Origin: Tritrichomonas musculus | Lineage: Eukaryota; Parabasalia; Tritrichomonadida; Tritrichomonadidae | DNA: 64,000 nucleotides | NCBI GenBank assembly: GCA_039105265.1 | Contig: JAPFFF010000009.1 | Span: 5,720,290-5,784,289 of the forward strand | Reading direction: 5' to 3' | Shown here: piece after piece, positions 61,301 to 64,000 of the stretch | How the letters are laid out: every line of letters starts with the position of its first letter | How positions within the stretch are numbered: position 1 is the stretch's first letter | Translations under genes and position numbers: made by a program | Notes under the pieces: model-generated | Database searches by the model: none | What the model saw: only the letters and a program-made list of their open reading frames with translations | What the model was told of the DNA's origin: nothing

Positions 61301-64000
61301 ATCATTGGACGTGGTTCATCCATATTAATTCCAATCGTTGATGTGTTGTTATACATCCCTCGTTTGATTCACAAAGCAGGTGAAGAAACACTTGCATTAC
61401 TTTCCGAAGTTGATAATGCAACATACTCCACTTATGATGATGGTCTTGATGCAATCATTGAGTGGTGCACTGGCAATGGCATTGATATATCATTACCTGA
61501 TGATACAAATGAGGCAATCTCATTAAACTCATGTGTAAACATATGTAAAGCTTTCAGAGATACCATAAAAGGTCCACTTGCATTGCTCGCGTATAAGATC
61601 AAAGATGTTGAAAGTAAATCATCAGGTCAGCTACCAAGTTCAGGTGAGTTTGATGCAGTTGAAGGTTATCCTGATTACTACGTCAAGCATGATGACATAA
61701 CAGTGTATACACCAACTGTCAGCAGTGAATCAGGTGTTGATGATCCAGTTAATGATCCAGTCATAATCATGAAGATAACACTACCAACCACACTCAAAAA
61801 CAAACTCACTGCTGCTACCAAACCAGTTGATGTGTTTAAGATTCACTTGCGCAACATGTTATTATTCGATTGGCAAGGCAACATCTTAAATGACTTCATC
61901 ATATCAGCTAAAGACGGTAAGTTCATCTGCCCTGAGTTGACACACAACGTAGCACGTGATTGTTGCACATACTCAACACGCAAACGAGATGATCCTGAGA
62001 TAATGTTTGCAACTGACTTCAACATTGAACCATACATACGCTTCTTGAATGGTGACATTGTGATTCATAACCTACTCTCATCAGATGCATTGGTATCATG
62101 CAAACCAACCATCAAGTGTGACATCATAGATGCAACTAATGCATTGAAGTTACAACGCTCTGACACATATTACTTCTATCGACCATCAATGATTGACTAT
62201 AATGAACACGTTAAATACACTGACATGTTTGCGAATGAACAACTCGAGTATGAATGTGAGTGCTATCGAATGGTGTATAAGATACCATCAACGTATGACA
62301 TACCAACCAACTTAACATTCAAATTTAGTGAGTACTGCTTTGGCAACACATGGGCATTGACATGGGATGGTAACAAGTGGGTTGGCGACAGTATTCAAGG
62401 TAGGTTCCAAAGCAAGGTCATCAGCAAGTGTAAAACACGTGATCCTAAGGAAGATAACTATGGTTCAACTGGTTGTATGGTTGCAGTCAAGCGTGATACG
62501 TTGAATTACAGAGCAATACCTGAAGACAAAGCACATGGCTTAGCATATTCTCTACTCAACACATGCCGCAATGATGGCAAGTATGAGGTCCTGATTAAGT
62601 TGCGTGATGGTAGATTGGTTAATGCATCTGAGTATGAACTCAACATTGGCTATTCATTTATACTCAATGGTGCAACGATGGATGGTTATGATTTGGTTGC
62701 AATGAGTTGTACATATAATAATTACTCAACAACAACACTCAAAGTAAGCGACATTGAATTACTATACCTTGACTTGACGTTGCCACATCAAGAGCATACC
62801 ATGAGGTTATCATTCACAGTCGGTGAAGTTCATAATAAAAATGATGTATATGATAGAGGATACGTTGATTTAAGTGGAGCACTTGATACAGTCGAAAGAG
62901 TGGCATATGTATGGAGTAAGACACCCACTCAAACCAGCAATGATGATGGCTTAACACCACGTGATATTGCATTATACCTTCGTCATGATTATACTGATCC
63001 TATTGATGAAGTTAATTGGGATCCATCTACAAATGCATTCGAATACATCATCAAGCAACAGTTCTATGAAGTGTCACCTAATCCAAACTCAGCTACAACA
63101 CTATACACTGACTTCAACATTACATCATCGAAGATAATCACTGCTGACAATATCACTACAATGAGATCTGACTTGAATCTCGTTACTAACAACGTTGATG
63201 TAGTATCGTATGATGTTAAGGAAGTGCAATCTAAGGTTGATGCACTTGGCTCGCAGATGACTGACCAACAAGCTAAGACTAAATACCTTGAGAAGGAAGT
63301 TGATAAGATTGATATGAAAGCAAATGTTGGTATTGCGTTAGGTGCTGTTGGCTGTGTGTTAGGTGCCACTGGCATAGGTGTTGCTGGTAAGGCATTATCA
63401 TTTGCAACGAAGGGTGTTGGTTCAGCTGTCAAATCAGGTGGTCGTGAGTTAGTTAACACCATAACTAAAGCTAGTGATGTTGGAGCTGATGTATTGGATG
63501 ACATGGTAGGTAAGCTGACTGATGAACTGCCTGATATTGGCTCTGATATATTCTTCGGTGACTTAGTTGGTGGTGCTAAGACAGCAACGTTAAGTTCAAC
63601 TCAAGCTGTCACTCAAGATGAAGCTCTTAATATTACAACTCAAGCTGTCGCTCAAGATGAAGCGTTAAGTAGAATAGCTCAATGGTGTGATGAAGAATAC
63701 ATACCAGTAACAGAGATGAACTTCAGTGATGAACTCGATGATCCATCTAAAGTGGCAATGACATTGACATCAACAATGGACATGTGTAAACGATTCAGAC
63801 ATACACTCAAGCCTACCATCAAAGCGCTGGCAAATGCAATCAGTGATGTATCTGTACAGATGGATGGTTATGTTAACAAGAATGAGTTATCACGTAATGA
63901 TACCATTGATGTTGTTGGCAAGGTTGATGGTAAAACGATTCAACTCATAGCTGAAGACACAATCACAAGTGGTGTACTTAAAGTCAAACTCATGGTTAGA
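58331..64000 (+). CDS. Maverick giant structural-type protein, open to the window edge
   Basis: At least 1890 codons from the ATG at 58331 with no stop before the window ends; I checked the frame at several points along its length. No enzyme motif is recognised. It is internally duplicated: QFYEVTPDP...TMRRDLNVV (near 59325) is matched by QFYEVSPNP...TMRSDLNLV (near 63060), HAWSLIWDGDSWTGD (near 58672) by TWALTWDGNKWVGD (near 62350), and AIIEWCTGN (near 61450) by RIAQWCDEE (near 63673). The repeat distance is about 3.6-3.7 kb, or 1200 residues for the first two pairs. A glycine-rich linker (GGGSGGGGGG near 59715) and hydrophobic Gly/Ala stretches occur. A fibre- or tail-like role is a guess. 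Confidence 0.75.
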   Translation, partial: MITPLAAQALSLNDKGYDMRIRNGEVKLTRYGKTDDVHINCIYTKKEIDDALQSMQTTIKDNTQFTLKESDQLYLYKPSSISQTSKYYVMTWNIDPDYNIPLHTNFTFIDHLFNHAWSLIWDGDSWTGDNVVNNSYAKLSTYESKKGRPYIYVQHTERIARWLSSFEEVSSDTNYATALCKYIQNWRLVYGDGTIIELNDSNSKITPTSSSQIDIKDVPCDIHYFSVKLTSKVSSKNLLYIMADIVIDDFTTPLRWDMHPVTPIDASFINTWDDSVVIESFRYERRVRHSNKIIEPSTKKNINIYIEKDYFEQLPENADENYNPFDTIISQQFYEVTPDPRNCTTLTTDHNIFSSKIIWADNIMTMRRDLNVVGGTLDVLSYDYAILKAIINSIQEQMRLQAKYNNYVNDLQKYITITKNVLSIVSGAIKIATALSEFSFDSESMALNTTHTEDFHFPDFPGGGSGGGGGGKFPGIDIVGQFLLKYAANAFGQQFSRYLPSQTDTPAATSSLTATALVLSALESLTQIGNATTTLIAGGLTFDRIPTIVDNTRTIYQSLQTFTDSIHELRRRWRERTNNNTIVDHTITNTDEMELDEDDTNEEVNNLPCVRLTHETVTNTSAFSQPLFGDHTIESLSNLSIDELLDLNTYDPIEGPQIGDIMVRRVGDNRFGLIYVTRVNDKGVNKIIYMRRIDNESSTLTSQQLSLRTMRSVNTNSMWSVNDNGTVYTAAQIERMEPDERYQFESAHPEYIFTRNVDNEMGVSWTEVRDMNGSIQAVIDVRIAVRTDVSSDEISIQSPESNISINSHGISMQQGAITATGQDNVHELVANEYNVVVSNYELAPIEENLTIPNTTITLADIQNMDWYERYRLVYEILNESGNILSFEGSNLDDNETEYTTVLYNNRAIGVIDLRHRNQVSITDNTITITNPQSIFKLTDRELEWIRRDEQQQQTIRQTLSGFISNITDRIERINNNIEWLLDHPNLTDRLIIGRGSSILIPIVDVLLYIPRLIHKAGEETLALLSEVDNATYSTYDDGLDAIIEWCTGNGIDISLPDDTNEAISLNSCVNICKAFRDTIKGPLALLAYKIKDVESKSSGQLPSSGEFDAVEGYPDYYVKHDDITVYTPTVSSESGVDDPVNDPVIIMKITLPTTLKNKLTAATKPVDVFKIHLRNMLLFDWQGNILNDFIISAKDGKFICPELTHNVARDCCTYSTRKRDDPEIMFATDFNIEPYIRFLNGDIVIHNLLSSDALVSCKPTIKCDIIDATNALKLQRSDTYYFYRPSMIDYNEHVKYTDMFANEQLEYECECYRMVYKIPSTYDIPTNLTFKFSEYCFGNTWALTWDGNKWVGDSIQGRFQSKVISKCKTRDPKEDNYGSTGCMVAVKRDTLNYRAIPEDKAHGLAYSLLNTCRNDGKYEVLIKLRDGRLVNASEYELNIGYSFILNGATMDGYDLVAMSCTYNNYSTTTLKVSDIELLYLDLTLPHQEHTMRLSFTVGEVHNKNDVYDRGYVDLSGALDTVERVAYVWSKTPTQTSNDDGLTPRDIALYLRHDYTDPIDEVNWDPSTNAFEYIIKQQFYEVSPNPNSATTLYTDFNITSSKIITADNITTMRSDLNLVTNNVDVVSYDVKEVQSKVDALGSQMTDQQAKTKYLEKEVDKIDMKANVGIALGAVGCVLGATGIGVAGKALSFATKGVGSAVKSGGRELVNTITKASDVGADVLDDMVGKLTDELPDIGSDIFFGDLVGGAKTATLSSTQAVTQDEALNITTQAVAQDEALSRIAQWCDEEYIPVTEMNFSDELDDPSKVAMTLTSTMDMCKRFRHTLKPTIKALANAISDVSVQMDGYVNKNELSRNDTIDVVGKVDGKTIQLIAEDTITSGVLKVKLMVR

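Larger units (their letters stand above)
50620..64000 (+). mobile_element. Maverick/Polinton, left 13.4 kb, continues past the window
   Basis: The boundary is where the truncated leftward gene stops and a less A+T-rich region starts (AGTAGATACCC, beginning AG as Polinton ends do). Codon and base composition change sharply across it. Parts in order: terminal region with short repeats (50620-50969), protein-primed DNA polymerase, a 150-residue protein, a tandem repeat, a tRNA-like unit, a bZIP-like protein, a leftward 252-residue protein and a giant rightward frame leaving the window. The integrase, ATPase, protease and major capsid genes expected in the family are not in view. The visible part looks whole, so the insertion is probably young. 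The right end and the 6-bp target duplication cannot be checked here. Confidence 0.9.

Noticed and set aside
59047-63504. Leftward frames opposite the giant Maverick gene
   Set aside because: Low-complexity shadows of a long intact rightward frame.

Overview
The window reads as nuclear DNA of a parabasalid protist, most likely a trichomonad (Tritrichomonas/Trichomonas type). The reasons are intronless genes with very short leaders behind trichomonad core-promoter motifs (Inr TCA-pyrimidine-A/T, the Myb-like M3 element, the CCTTT M5 element), a eukaryotic gene set (ribosomal protein L11, a longin R-SNARE, a ubiquitin-like protein), and a dense load of mariner, pogo-like, MULE-like, TTAA-type and Maverick/Polinton elements. 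Intergenic DNA is extremely A+T rich. The genus is an inference.

Layout. 1-3150: a 122-bp tandem repeat and a decayed MULE transposase. 3674-9968: four host genes, namely a pseudokinase/N-acetylneuraminate lyase fusion, a ubiquitin-like protein, a longin R-SNARE with an unusual zero-layer residue, and a cyclic-nucleotide-binding-domain protein. 10307-23311: a transposon field with a three-level nest (10307-13595), a pogo-like pseudogene, and a 4.5-kb P-like element with 8-bp target duplications, itself split by a mariner and a TTAA MITE. 23439-24776: a bacterial-type YeiH/PSE membrane protein. 25378-32762: long foldback and TIR elements, including a second pogo-like element whose left arm was hit by another element. 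33300-41139: two tandem CARMIL-like leucine-rich proteins and ribosomal protein L11; all three carry an AACGGT box just upstream of the ATG. 41658-49642: MITEs, two 1306-bp twin elements with perfect 8-bp target duplications, a 316-bp perfect-TSD foldback with a GC-rich core, and two abutting TTAA MITEs. 50230-50619: the 3' end of a gene cut off by the left end of a Maverick/Polinton that runs from about 50620 off the right edge of the window.

The visible part of the Maverick looks whole: protein-primed DNA polymerase with an OTU-like module, small proteins, a bZIP-like protein, a leftward 252-residue protein and a rightward open frame of at least 1890 codons that leaves the window. The last two are divergent, 14 bp apart, with promoter motifs that overlap each other's start codons. 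A 73-nt tRNA-like unit with A and B boxes and a T-run lies between the small genes.

The host genes are not an operon (eukaryote). The main story is layered transposition: at least four nests can be read from exact target-site duplications, and at one TTAA footprint the interrupted reading frame is continuous across the insertion. No intron with the trichomonad splice motifs, CRISPR array or canonical tRNA/rRNA gene was found by eye.
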